A program made the translations under genes and the position numbers. From Sphingomonas sp. PP-CE-1G-424 (lineage in GTDB: Bacteria > Pseudomonadota > Alphaproteobacteria > Sphingomonadales > Sphingomonadaceae): 64,000 bases of DNA. The notes below the pieces were generated by a model, which ran no database searches, was not told where the DNA came from, and was given only the letters and a program-made list of their open reading frames with translations. Shown here piece by piece: positions 18,361-29,806 of the stretch. Location: assembly GCF_004341085.1 (NCBI RefSeq), contig NZ_SLXW01000002.1, positions 930,001 through 994,000 on the forward strand. Reading direction: 5' to 3'. The first letter of the stretch is position 1, and each line of letters begins with the position of its first letter.

Positions 18361-19419
18361 ATGACACCACGTGAACGTTTCAACGCGGAAGCCGCCAAGC
18401 GCATCCTGATCACCGACGGCGCGTTCGGTACCGAGATCCAGAACTGGAAGCTCGACGAGGCGGCCTATGCGGGCACTCTCGGCTTGTCGCACGACCAGAA
18501 GGGCAACAACGACATCCTGGCGATCACCAAGCCGGACGTCCCCGAGACGATCACGCGCGAATATCTCGAAGCCGGCTCGGACATCGTCTCGACCAACACG
18601 TTCAGCGCGAACGTCATCTCGCAGGCGGACTACGGCGCCGAACATCTGGTGCGCGAGATCAACGTCGAGTCCGCGCGGATCGCCCGCCGGCTTGCGAACG
18701 AATACGAGGCGAAGGACGGCCGTCCGCGCTTCGTCGCTGGCGCGATCGGGCCGACCAACAAGACGCTGTCGCTGTCGCCCGACGTCAACGATCCCGGCTT
18801 CCGCGAGATCGACTTCGATTATCTGAAGGGCGTGTACCGTGAGCAGATCGACGCGCTGCTCGAAGGCGGCGAGGGGGTCGGCGTCGACTTCATCCTGATC
18901 GAGACGGTGTTCGATACGCTCAATGCCAAGGCCGGGATCATGGCGGCGATCGAGGCGGGCGACGCGCTCGGACGCGACGTGCCGATCATGATGTCGATGA
19001 CGCTGACCGATCTTAGCGGGCGCAACCTCTCGGGGCATACGGTCGAGGCGTTCTGGCACGCGGTGCGGCACGCCAAGCCGATCACGATCGGGCTGAACTG
19101 CTCGTTCGGCGCGGAGCAGTTGCGGCCGCACGTGAAGACGCTGTCGGCGATCGCCGATACGCTGATCATGGTCTATCCGAACGCGGGGCTTCCGAACGAA
19201 CTCGGCGAGTATGACGAGCAGCCCGAGACAACGGCGGGGCTGGTCGGCGAGTGGGCGATGGCCAAGCAGGTCAACGTGCTCGGCGGCTGCTGCGGCTCGA
19301 CGCCGGCGCATATCAAGGCGATGGCGGATGTCGTCCGCGGGCTCGAGCCACGGGCTGTGGCTCGGCCCGAGGTGCGGACCAAGCTCGCCGGCCTCGAACC
19401 GTTCACGATGGCGGCGTAA
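18361..19419 (+). CDS. metH: Methionine synthase, homocysteine-binding module as a separate protein
   Basis: A 352-residue homocysteine S-methyltransferase domain that corresponds to the first module of cobalamin-dependent MetH. The zinc-binding cysteines are all present: C247 in GLNCSFG and C310-C311 in LGGCCGSTP. ILITDGAFGTEIQ (15-27) opens the barrel. On its own it cannot bind folate or cobalamin; those modules are in the next gene, so the two polypeptides must work together to methylate homocysteine. Split MetH is known in several alphaproteobacteria. ATG 18361 is in the consensus position, with a GGAGGAG sequence (18346-18352) just upstream, contributed by the repeat. Confidence 0.92.
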   Translation: MTPRERFNAEAAKRILITDGAFGTEIQNWKLDEAAYAGTLGLSHDQKGNNDILAITKPDVPETITREYLEAGSDIVSTNTFSANVISQADYGAEHLVREINVESARIARRLANEYEAKDGRPRFVAGAIGPTNKTLSLSPDVNDPGFREIDFDYLKGVYREQIDALLEGGEGVGVDFILIETVFDTLNAKAGIMAAIEAGDALGRDVPIMMSMTLTDLSGRNLSGHTVEAFWHAVRHAKPITIGLNCSFGAEQLRPHVKTLSAIADTLIMVYPNAGLPNELGEYDEQPETTAGLVGEWAMAKQVNVLGGCCGSTPAHIKAMADVVRGLEPRAVARPEVRTKLAGLEPFTMAA

Positions 19420-19420
19420 A

Positions 19421-19551
19421 TCCTCCCCGGCACGGGGAGGGGGACCGCGCCTGAAAGGCGTGGTGGAGGGGGCTCTCCACCAGGCGTAACGTTCGTGGAG
19501 AGCCCCCTCCACCGCTCTGCGAGCGGTCCCCCTCCCCGTACCGGGGAGGAA
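19421..19551. repeat. Palindromic repeat, TCCTCCCCGGCACGGGGAGG family
   Basis: Arms TCCTCCCCGGCACGGGGAGG and CCTCCCCGTACCGGGGAGGA enclose an inner pair (GTGGAGGGGGCT and AGCCCCCTCCAC). It separates the two metH genes. A second copy of the same family lies inside the following gene at 21567. Confidence 0.9.
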
Positions 19552-19562
19552 TTGGAAAACCG

Positions 19563-22280
<2,718 letters not shown>

Positions 22281-22302
22281 GCTGAAACGTTCGTCACCCC
22301 GT

Positions 22303-22386
22303 CCGTCATCCTGACGAAAGTCAGGATCCAGGGTTACGACAGGCAGCTTTCATGGCTCTGGATCCTGACTTTCGTCAGGATGACGG
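22303..22386. repeat. Palindromic intergenic repeat, CCGTCATCCTGACGAAAG family
   Basis: Arms CCGTCATCCTGACGAAAG and CTTTCGTCAGGATGACGG, with the extended GTCAGGATCC/GGATCCTGAC core, lie between the convergent metH and aldehyde dehydrogenase genes. Same family as 12454 and 40821. Confidence 0.87.
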
Positions 22387-22432
22387 GGGGGCTCGTGCCT
22401 GACGAGCTCCCCACAAGAAGCGAGCGTAACCC

Positions 22433-23893
22433 TTAAGCGCCCGCTTCGGCTGGTTTGCCCTGACGCACGTCACCGGGCAGGCCGGTGATCGTCTTCACCT
22501 CCATGAAGTCGGTCAGCCCATAGCGCCCGTTCTCACGACCATTGCCCGACTGCTTGTACCCGCCGAACGGCGCGCCGATGTCCGGGCTCCACGAGTTGAT
22601 CGTCACCAGCCCCGCACGTAACTTCGGTGCGACCTTCGCCGCCGCCGCTGGGTCACCCGAGATCGTCGCCGACAGGCCGTATTCGGTCGCGTTGGCGATG
22701 CGGATGCCCTCGTCCTGATCGGCGTACGACGTGATCGTCGCGACCGGACCGAACGTCTCCTCCTGCGCGATCCGCATGTCCGGCCGCACGTCGGTAAACA
22801 GTGTCGGCTGGATGTAATACCCCGCATTGCGCCCGTCCGGCCGACCCACGCCGCCGGTGACCAGCGTCGCACCTTCGTCGATCGCCGACTGGATCAGCCC
22901 CTGGATCTTGTTGAACTGCGCCTTGTTGACGACCGGGCCGATGTGCTGGCCCATCTCGGCGGGATCGCCGACCTTGGTCTGCTCCATCATCGACTTCACG
23001 ATCGCGGTCGCCTCCGCGACCTGGCTCGCATGCACCAGCAAACGGGTCGGCGCGATGCAGCTCTGGCCCGAATTGGCGAGCACCCCCGCGACCGTCGGCG
23101 GCAGGACGGCCGCGAGATCGGAGCCCTCCAGCACGAGGTTGGCCGCCTTGCCGCCAAGCTCCTGATGCACGCGCTTCACGGTCGGCGCGGCCGCCAAGGC
23201 GACCGCGACGCCGGCCCGCGTCGAGCCGGTAAAGCTGACCATGTCGATGTCGCGGTGCGTGCACAGCGCCGCGCCAACGCCTGGACCGTCACCGTTGACG
23301 AGATTAAACACGCCCGCCGGCACGCCCGCCGCATCCATGATTTCGGCCAGGATCACCGCGCACGAGGGCGCTTCCTCGGACGGCTTCAGGATCATCGTGT
23401 CACCGGCGGCCAGCGCAGGCGCGACCTTCGCGCAGATCTGGTTCAGCGGCCAGTTCCACGGCGTGATCATCGCGACGACGCCGAGCGGCTCGTGCACGAC
23501 GGTCGCCTTGCCGATCGTCTCGGAGAACTCGAACGCCGCCAGCGCCTTCGCGGTCGCCGAGAAATGCGCGAGGCCGGTCGGCGCCTGCGCCATCGAGGCG
23601 AGCGCCATCGGGGCGCCCATCTCCTGCGACATCGCCTTGGCGAGATCGGGCATCCGCGCCTTGTATTCGGTCATGATCCGGCCGAGCACGTCGAGCCGCT
23701 CCTGTACGCTCGTCTGGCTCCAGCTTTCGAACGCGTTGCGCGCTGCGGCTACGGCCTTGTCGACGTCGGCGGCGGTGCCCAGCGTAATCTCGGTGCAGGC
23801 TTGCTCGGTCGACGGATCGATCACCTGATAGACAATGCCGCCCTCGCTCTCGACCCATGCGCCGTCAATATACTGCTTCAAATAGCTTTTCAT
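22433..23893 (-). CDS. NAD(P)-dependent aldehyde dehydrogenase family protein
   Basis: A 486-residue oxidoreductase of the ALDH superfamily that would oxidise an aldehyde to its acid. The nucleophilic cysteine lies in NSGQSCIAPTR, the general-base glutamate in QELGGKAANLV, and TPWNWPLNQI is the conserved cofactor strand. It resembles the aldehyde dehydrogenases used for aliphatic or aromatic aldehydes; the substrate is not evident. The ATG at 23893 (MKSYLKQYIDGAW) has GGAGAGG just upstream. The frame extends to 23950, but the extra residues are not family-like. Monocistronic, divergent from the quinone reductase. Confidence 0.88.
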   Translation of the reverse strand: MKSYLKQYIDGAWVESEGGIVYQVIDPSTEQACTEITLGTAADVDKAVAAARNAFESWSQTSVQERLDVLGRIMTEYKARMPDLAKAMSQEMGAPMALASMAQAPTGLAHFSATAKALAAFEFSETIGKATVVHEPLGVVAMITPWNWPLNQICAKVAPALAAGDTMILKPSEEAPSCAVILAEIMDAAGVPAGVFNLVNGDGPGVGAALCTHRDIDMVSFTGSTRAGVAVALAAAPTVKRVHQELGGKAANLVLEGSDLAAVLPPTVAGVLANSGQSCIAPTRLLVHASQVAEATAIVKSMMEQTKVGDPAEMGQHIGPVVNKAQFNKIQGLIQSAIDEGATLVTGGVGRPDGRNAGYYIQPTLFTDVRPDMRIAQEETFGPVATITSYADQDEGIRIANATEYGLSATISGDPAAAAKVAPKLRAGLVTINSWSPDIGAPFGGYKQSGNGRENGRYGLTDFMEVKTITGLPGDVRQGKPAEAGA

Positions 23894-23999
23894 CGTGCCT
23901 CTCCGCATCTTGTCTCGCCAAGGAATGGGCTCTGCGGAGATCGGTTGCAACCCGAAACGCGTCGGCTAGGGTGACCGCCAGACGTATCAGGAGGCCGGC

Positions 24000-24977
24000 A
24001 TGGCGAGAGTGGCATTCATCGAGAAGACCGGCGGCCCCGAGGTCATCCAGTGGCACGATATCCAACTGCCGCCACCGGCCAGGGGTGAGGTCTGGATGCG
24101 CAACACCGCGGTCGGGCTGAACTATATCGACACGTATCACCGCAGTGGCGTGTACCCGGTCGACCTGCCGTCAGGGCTTGGCAGCGAGGCGGTGGGCGTA
24201 GTGATGGCGGTCGGCGAGGGCGTGACCGAGTTCGCGCCCGGCGACCGGGTCGGGACGTTCGGCCCCTCGCGCGGCGCCTATGCGACGGAGCGCAACGTAC
24301 CTGCGAACCAGCTGTTCAAGCTCCCCGACACGCTCGACGACCGGACCGCCGCGGCGATCCTGCTCAAGGGCACCACCGCCGAGTTCCTGGTCGAGCGTTG
24401 CGCCAAGGTGCAGGCGGGCCAGACCGTGCTCGTCCATGCGGCGGCGGGCGGTGTTGGCCATATCCTGGTCGGCTGGCTGAAGGCGATCGGCGCGACCGTC
24501 ATCGCCAGCGTCGGCAGCGAGGACAAGGCGGCGCGGACGCGGAAAGCCGGCGCCGATCACGTCATCCTCCACAAGTCCGAGGACATCGCCGCGCGCGTTC
24601 GCGAGATCACCGACGGTGAGGGCGTGCCCGTCGTGCTCGACGGCGTCGGCGGTGCGACGTGGAACGCCTCGCTCGACAGCGCGGCCAGGCGCGGGCTGAT
24701 CGTCAGCTACGGCAATGCCGGCGGCGTGGTCGACGGCGTCAACATCGGTGTGCTCGCACGGAAGGGATCGCTGTTCGTCACCCGCCCGACGCTGTTCGAT
24801 TACTACGCCACGCCCGAGGAGAAGCAGGCCGGCATCGCGCGCCTGTTCGCGATGCTCGACAGCGGCGCGGTCACCCCGGAGATCGGCCAGACCTTCGCGC
24901 TCGAAGACGCCGCCGACGCGCACCGCGCGGTCGAGAGCGGCAAGACTTGGGGCAGCACGCTCCTGCTCCCCGAATAA
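24000..24977 (+). CDS. qor: NADPH:quinone oxidoreductase (zinc-free MDR family)
   Basis: A 325-residue medium-chain dehydrogenase of the quinone oxidoreductase branch, which reduces quinones with NADPH. VGLNYIDTYHRSGVYP and LGSEAVGVVMAVGEGV are typical of the N-terminal domain; the Rossmann part holds VHAAAGGVGHILVGWLKAIG. The structural and catalytic zinc ligands of alcohol dehydrogenases are absent, as expected for Qor. ATG 24000 follows AGGAGG (23990-23995). It lies upstream of the two-component genes on the same strand, with a gap of 57 bases. Confidence 0.88.
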   Translation: MARVAFIEKTGGPEVIQWHDIQLPPPARGEVWMRNTAVGLNYIDTYHRSGVYPVDLPSGLGSEAVGVVMAVGEGVTEFAPGDRVGTFGPSRGAYATERNVPANQLFKLPDTLDDRTAAAILLKGTTAEFLVERCAKVQAGQTVLVHAAAGGVGHILVGWLKAIGATVIASVGSEDKAARTRKAGADHVILHKSEDIAARVREITDGEGVPVVLDGVGGATWNASLDSAARRGLIVSYGNAGGVVDGVNIGVLARKGSLFVTRPTLFDYYATPEEKQAGIARLFAMLDSGAVTPEIGQTFALEDAADAHRAVESGKTWGSTLLLPE

Positions 24978-25034
24978 GCCGGTGGTTTGCCTCGGGGGCG
25001 AATCGCGGTACGGCGAACGCCCCCTTTCGGCGAG

Positions 25035-25721
25035 ATGACGATGAGCTTGAATCTGTTGCTGGTCGAGGACGATGCGGTGTTCGCGCAGACCTTGGCGGAG
25101 GAATTGCGTGGGCTCGATCACTGCGTGACGGTCGCGGTCGATGGCCGCGAGGCGCTGGCGGCGGTCGACAGCGCGCCGTTCGATGCGGTGGTGCTCGATC
25201 GGATGCTGCCCAAGGTCGACGGCATGGCGGTGCTCGAGCGGTTGCGTGGCGGCAACATGACGCTGCCGGTGATCATGCTCACCGCACTCGGCCGCTCGGT
25301 GGAGAAGGTCGAGGGTCTCGAGGCGGGCGCCGACGATTACGTGGTGAAGCCGGTCGCCGCGGCCGAACTCAGCGCACGTCTTGCCGCGGTCGTCCGAGGG
25401 CGCGGCTGGACCGGGGGCAGTGCCGATACGATCAGAGCGGGCGATATCGTCGTCAGCCCGACCAAGTTCCGTGCATGGCGCGACGGGATCGCGCTCGATC
25501 TAGGCAAGCTCGAGTTCAAGCTGCTCAGCGAGTTCGTCGCCAATGCCGATGCGGTATTGACCCGGGCGATGCTGGTCGAGCGGGTCTGGGGATACGACTT
25601 CGCGCCGACCACCAACATCGTCGACGTCTATGTTCGTCACCTGCGCGTCAAGCTGACCGCGGCGGGGGGCCGCGACCCGATCCTCACGGTACGCGGCGTC
25701 GGATATATGCTGCGCGGATGA
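25035..25721 (+). CDS. OmpR-family response regulator
   Basis: A 228-residue DNA-binding response regulator. The receiver domain has the acidic pair in LLVEDDAV, the phosphorylated aspartate D55 in VVLDRMLPK, a conserved T (MLTALG) and K (YVVKPV). The C-terminal winged helix (about 130-226) ends TVRGVGYMLRG. Two in-frame ATGs, 25035 and 25041, are both possible starts. The histidine kinase gene starts inside its stop codon (ATGA), so the pair forms one unit. The signal is unknown; the kinase has a small periplasmic domain. Confidence 0.9.
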   Translation: MTMSLNLLLVEDDAVFAQTLAEELRGLDHCVTVAVDGREALAAVDSAPFDAVVLDRMLPKVDGMAVLERLRGGNMTLPVIMLTALGRSVEKVEGLEAGADDYVVKPVAAAELSARLAAVVRGRGWTGGSADTIRAGDIVVSPTKFRAWRDGIALDLGKLEFKLLSEFVANADAVLTRAMLVERVWGYDFAPTTNIVDVYVRHLRVKLTAAGGRDPILTVRGVGYMLRG

Positions 25722-27052
25722 TGCGGTTCCGGTCGCTGCGCGCACTGACGCTGGCGTTCGTGCTGGCGTTCCTCGTTGCGACGATCGGTACCGGGTTCGC
25801 GATCCACACGGTAACGCAGCAAACGATCGAACGGCTGGTCGATCGTCGGATCGAAGCCGTGAGCGACGAGGTCGCCGGCACGTTCGGCGATCGCAGCCCC
25901 GAGGAACTCGTCCGCCGGATCAACGCGGCGACGCAGGAACGCGATACCGGCGATATCGGCTTCCTGCTGCTCGACATGGACGGCCGGCGGCTGGGTGGCA
26001 ACATCGCCAAGCTGCGCCGCCTTCCGCTCGGTTTCTCGACGGTCGCGGTGAAGGATCGGATCGCGGGTCTCTCGGCGGGGCGCGCGTTGGTCCGTGATGT
26101 CGGCCGCGGCATGACGCTTACGACGATCGCCGAAACCGAGCCGTTCGACGACTATAATGCGGCGCGCGTGCGAATCTACCTCCTCGGGTTCGGCTCGATC
26201 GTGCTGATCGTGATCGCCGGCATGCTGGTCTTCGTCGTCACGATCCGGCGACGCATCGGCGAGATGCGGCGGACGGTGGAGGCGATCATCGACGGCGACA
26301 TGGCACGCCGCGTGCCGATCCACCCGTCGGGCGGCGAGTTCGCGCAGCAGGCAATGGCGTTCAACCGGATGCTCGACCGGATATCCGAGCTGATGGCGAG
26401 CATCAGCAACGTCTCCAACGACATCGCGCACGACCTGCGCACGCCGCTCGCCCGGCTGAAGAGCCAGTTGGCGCTGGCGTTGCATCGCGCCGAGACGGAC
26501 GCGCAGCGCGACGATCTCGAAGCGGCGATCGCGATGAGCGACGAACTGCTCGAGATGTTCGCGGCGATGCTGCGGATCGCGGAGGTCGAGGGTGGCGATC
26601 GTCGTGCGGCGTTCGCAGCGCTCGATCTGGCGGCGCTGGCCGACGAGGTCGCGACGATGATGCAGCCGGTGGTCGCCGATGGCGATCGAACGCTGGTTCT
26701 CGATGCCGCGGCGCCGGCAGAAATCCTCGGGGATCGGCACCTGCTCGGCCAGATGCTCGTGAACCTCATCGAGAACGCGCTTCGCCATACGCCGCCCGGG
26801 ACGCGCATCGAGATCGGCGTCACGACCACCGGCAGGACCGCCATGCTTACGGTGACCGATACCGGCCCCGGTATCCCGGTGGATCAGCGCAAGCTGGCGT
26901 TGCGGCGGTTCGGACGGCTCGACGCCAGCCGCCACGACGAAGGTCACGGCCTCGGCCTGCCGCTGATCCAGGCGATCGTCCGGCTTCATCGTGGCACGAT
27001 CGTACTCGAAGATGCGGCCCCCGGACTGCGCGTCGTCATTGCGCTGCCCTAG
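25718..27052 (+). CDS. Sensor histidine kinase partner of the OmpR-type regulator
   Basis: A 444-residue membrane sensor. Helix 1 is near 9-29 and helix 2 near 153-175, framing a periplasmic sensing region of about 120 residues. A HAMP linker (about 176-230) leads to the phosphorylated H238 in NDIAHDLRTPLARL. The ATPase domain has NLIENALRH, DTGPGIP and GHGLGLPL. The periplasmic part (ERDTGDIGFLLLDMDGRRLG) looks PAS-like, but no ligand can be named. Its ATG overlaps the regulator stop, and an inverted repeat terminates the operon 14 bases after its own stop. Confidence 0.9.
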   Translation: MMRFRSLRALTLAFVLAFLVATIGTGFAIHTVTQQTIERLVDRRIEAVSDEVAGTFGDRSPEELVRRINAATQERDTGDIGFLLLDMDGRRLGGNIAKLRRLPLGFSTVAVKDRIAGLSAGRALVRDVGRGMTLTTIAETEPFDDYNAARVRIYLLGFGSIVLIVIAGMLVFVVTIRRRIGEMRRTVEAIIDGDMARRVPIHPSGGEFAQQAMAFNRMLDRISELMASISNVSNDIAHDLRTPLARLKSQLALALHRAETDAQRDDLEAAIAMSDELLEMFAAMLRIAEVEGGDRRAAFAALDLAALADEVATMMQPVVADGDRTLVLDAAAPAEILGDRHLLGQMLVNLIENALRHTPPGTRIEIGVTTTGRTAMLTVTDTGPGIPVDQRKLALRRFGRLDASRHDEGHGLGLPLIQAIVRLHRGTIVLEDAAPGLRVVIALP

Positions 27053-27065
27053 GGCTGAAACGACG

Positions 27066-27098
27066 AAACCCGGACAGGCTGAGCGCCTGCCCGAGTTT
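27066..27098. terminator. Bidirectional hairpin terminator
   Basis: AAACCCGGACAGGC pairs with GCCTGCCCGAGTTT (12 of 14 positions) around a five-base loop. It sits between the convergent histidine kinase and TonB receptor genes and has T-rich flanks on both strands. Confidence 0.75.
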
Positions 27099-27121
27099 CC
27101 ATTTCTACGCGGTAAGCCCGA

Positions 27122-29662
27122 TCAGAACTTGACCGAAGCCTCCATGCCGTAGGTGCGCGGCGCGTTGAAGTTGCCGTAGTCGCCGAGGACGTTGCTGATG
27201 CTGCCCGAGGCGGTGCTCGTCGTCGGGGCACCCGGCAGGCTGTTCGACGGATCGCGGCGGAAAACATACTGCTTGTCGAACAGGTTGCGGACCCAGGCCG
27301 AGATGGTCACCGCGTTGCTGCCGCCGACCTGGATGTTCGCCAGGGCGAGGCGGGCGTTGGCGATGAACGCCGGATCGTTCTTGGTCGCGAACTGATCGAA
27401 GGTCTGCGTCGCCTGCGAATAGTTGCCGTCGAGGTGGAACTTCAGGTCCATGTCGCCAACCGGCATCGTGTAGTCGATCGAGCCGTTGGCGGCGTTGCGC
27501 GGCGTGAACACGATGTAGAAGTTCTGGTACACGCCGGTCGACGCGATCAGCACGGGCGGGATCTTGGTGTAGGTGTACGCATACCCCGCGGTCAGCGTCA
27601 GCCCGGTGACCGGCTGCACGGTGAGGTCCGCCTCGATCCCGCGGATCTTGGTGATGCCGGGCGCATTGATCGTCACGAGGTTGTTGAAGCTGCCCGACGC
27701 GGTCGTCTGGATCGAGCTGATGTCGACCTGGCTGTTCTTGCGGTCCATGATGTAGCCGGCAAGGTTCAGGCGCGCGCGGTGGTTCCAGAAATCGGTCTTC
27801 GCGCCGATCTCGTACGACTTCACGTCCTCCGGGTTGAACGTCTGGTAGTTCGACGTGCGCGAGCTGGCACCGCCGGCACGGTAGCCGGTCGCGTATTTGG
27901 CGTAGAGGTGCACCGAGTCGCTGGCGTCATAGGCGAGCGTCGCCATCGGATTGAACCGGTTCCAGCTGGCGTCGAGCGGCTTGTAGCCCGCCGCGGTCAG
28001 CTGGGCCGCGGTCGCCGTGTCATAGTTCAGGTTGCGCGAATAATGCAGCACACCCTGTTTTTCGTCGCGCGTGTAGCGGCCGCCGGCGGTCAGATGGATC
28101 GCGTCGGTCGCGTTCCACGTCACCTGGCCATAGCCTGCATAGCTCTTGGAGAAGACTTCCGACGCACGATCGATCGAGCGGCAGCCCGGCTGCGATCCGA
28201 AACCGCCCGAACCGGTGCAGGGATCGAGAACCGAAATCGTCGACAGCGTCGAATTGAACGCCAGCGAATTCGGCGTGGCGGCGTCGTCGCTGATGTGTTC
28301 GTTGAAATAGTACAGCCCGGCGACGTAGTCGAACTGGCCGACCGTGCCGACAGCCTGGAATTCCTGGCTGAACTGGTTCTGGTGGAGATCGGCGAGGCTG
28401 TAGCGGCTGAAGTTGCACGCGGTGCCGGTGCAGCCCGCGGCGACGACGGGGACGCGGTGATAGCCGCCGCTGTTATCGTACTGCGTCGCGTTCACGCCGC
28501 GCCATGCGGTGATCGACCGGAGTTCGATCTCGGGCGCGACATCCCAGCGGATGTTCGACGTGAAGCCGTGCGTCTTGTCGATGCTCGGCTGCTGCGGGAC
28601 GCCGATGTCGGCGACCTTCGCGCGGCTGTTGCCGTTGATGACGACCTGGCTTGGCAACGGCTTCACGCTGCCGGTGAGCGTCGCGTAGTTGGTGCCGGGC
28701 AGGGCACAAGCGGGAGACGCCGCCTGCGCGCCGGCTTTGCACGCATTCGGGTTGAAGTTCAGCAGCTGGCTGTAGAACGGGCTGTTCGAGTCGTAGCCGT
28801 TGTCATAGCTGAAATCGGCGGTCATGCCCGAGATCGGATGGACTCGCGCGGTCGCCTTGAAGCCGCGGCGATCATAATAATTGAAGCCGGTCTGGCCGAC
28901 GAGCGGGTTCTTGGTGGTCGCACCCTGATACTGGACGACGCCGTCGAGCTTCAGCGACACGCCGTAGACTTCGGGAAGGTCGAGTCGCAATGCGCCGTTA
29001 TAGCCGCCATAGTTGGCGATGCCCGCGGTTGCGCTGCCGCCCCATTTGCCGCTCGGGCCCTTGGTGACGATGCTTAGCGCGCCGCCTTCGGTGTTGCGAC
29101 CGAACAGCGTTCCCTGCGGGCCCTTGAGGACTTCGATCCGGTCGACGTCGAACAGCGCGGCGTTCAGGCCGTGCTGGCGACCCAGATATACGCCGTCGAT
29201 ATAGATACCGACGCCCTGCTCGCGCGCGGGCTGGTTGGCGTCGAGCGGTACGATGCCGCGGATGCCGATCGTCAGCGCGGACTGGCGCGCCTCGAACGTC
29301 GCGACGCGCAACGACGGCACCGCGCCGTCGGCGAGGTCGTACAGGCTCTGGACGTGACGGTCGGTCAGCGCCTGGCTGTTGAGCACGTTGATCGCGATCG
29401 GCGTCTTCTGCAGGTTCGTCTCGCGCTTGGTCGCGGTGACGACGATCTCGCCCAGACCGGTCTGGTCGGCGGGATCGGCGGCGGGCGCAGCTGCCGGATC
29501 GGCTGGATCGGTCGGCGTGGCGGCAGGCGCGGTCGCGGCGGCGTCCTTGGCGATTGCCGGGTCGGCATGCGCGAGAGCTGGCGAGGCGATCGCCATCGTC
29601 AGCCCGGCGGTCAGCGCGGCGCCGGCCAGCAACCGCACGCGCAGGCTTGCTGCATTCAACAT
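27122..29662 (-). CDS. TonB-dependent outer-membrane receptor
   Basis: An 846-residue energy-coupled outer-membrane transporter. A signal peptide (about 1-32, ending PALAHA) is followed by a low-complexity Ala/Pro/Asp linker (about 40-68), the TonB-box-like EIVVTATKRETNLQ (72-85), a plug domain with GIRGI and VLKGPQGTLFGRNTEGG, and a beta-barrel ending in phenylalanine (MEASVKF). No heme or cobalamin signature is visible. The halogenase-like gene directly upstream on the same strand suggests a shared transcript and substrate. Sphingomonads use many such receptors for sugars, siderophores and aromatic compounds. Confidence 0.9.
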   Translation of the reverse strand: MLNAASLRVRLLAGAALTAGLTMAIASPALAHADPAIAKDAAATAPAATPTDPADPAAAPAADPADQTGLGEIVVTATKRETNLQKTPIAINVLNSQALTDRHVQSLYDLADGAVPSLRVATFEARQSALTIGIRGIVPLDANQPAREQGVGIYIDGVYLGRQHGLNAALFDVDRIEVLKGPQGTLFGRNTEGGALSIVTKGPSGKWGGSATAGIANYGGYNGALRLDLPEVYGVSLKLDGVVQYQGATTKNPLVGQTGFNYYDRRGFKATARVHPISGMTADFSYDNGYDSNSPFYSQLLNFNPNACKAGAQAASPACALPGTNYATLTGSVKPLPSQVVINGNSRAKVADIGVPQQPSIDKTHGFTSNIRWDVAPEIELRSITAWRGVNATQYDNSGGYHRVPVVAAGCTGTACNFSRYSLADLHQNQFSQEFQAVGTVGQFDYVAGLYYFNEHISDDAATPNSLAFNSTLSTISVLDPCTGSGGFGSQPGCRSIDRASEVFSKSYAGYGQVTWNATDAIHLTAGGRYTRDEKQGVLHYSRNLNYDTATAAQLTAAGYKPLDASWNRFNPMATLAYDASDSVHLYAKYATGYRAGGASSRTSNYQTFNPEDVKSYEIGAKTDFWNHRARLNLAGYIMDRKNSQVDISSIQTTASGSFNNLVTINAPGITKIRGIEADLTVQPVTGLTLTAGYAYTYTKIPPVLIASTGVYQNFYIVFTPRNAANGSIDYTMPVGDMDLKFHLDGNYSQATQTFDQFATKNDPAFIANARLALANIQVGGSNAVTISAWVRNLFDKQYVFRRDPSNSLPGAPTTSTASGSISNVLGDYGNFNAPRTYGMEASVKF

Positions 29663-29806
29663 CGAGATTTCCCTTTTCAGACACCTTTGCCTTGATGGGC
29701 GCGATAAGGGGCAGTCGTGGCGCGCCGGTTACGGATTTAAGAATCGCGTGTAGGGCGCTTTTAATGCTGGCTTAATGTTGCGATGCGGCGAGCAGGAAGT
29801 CGCGTG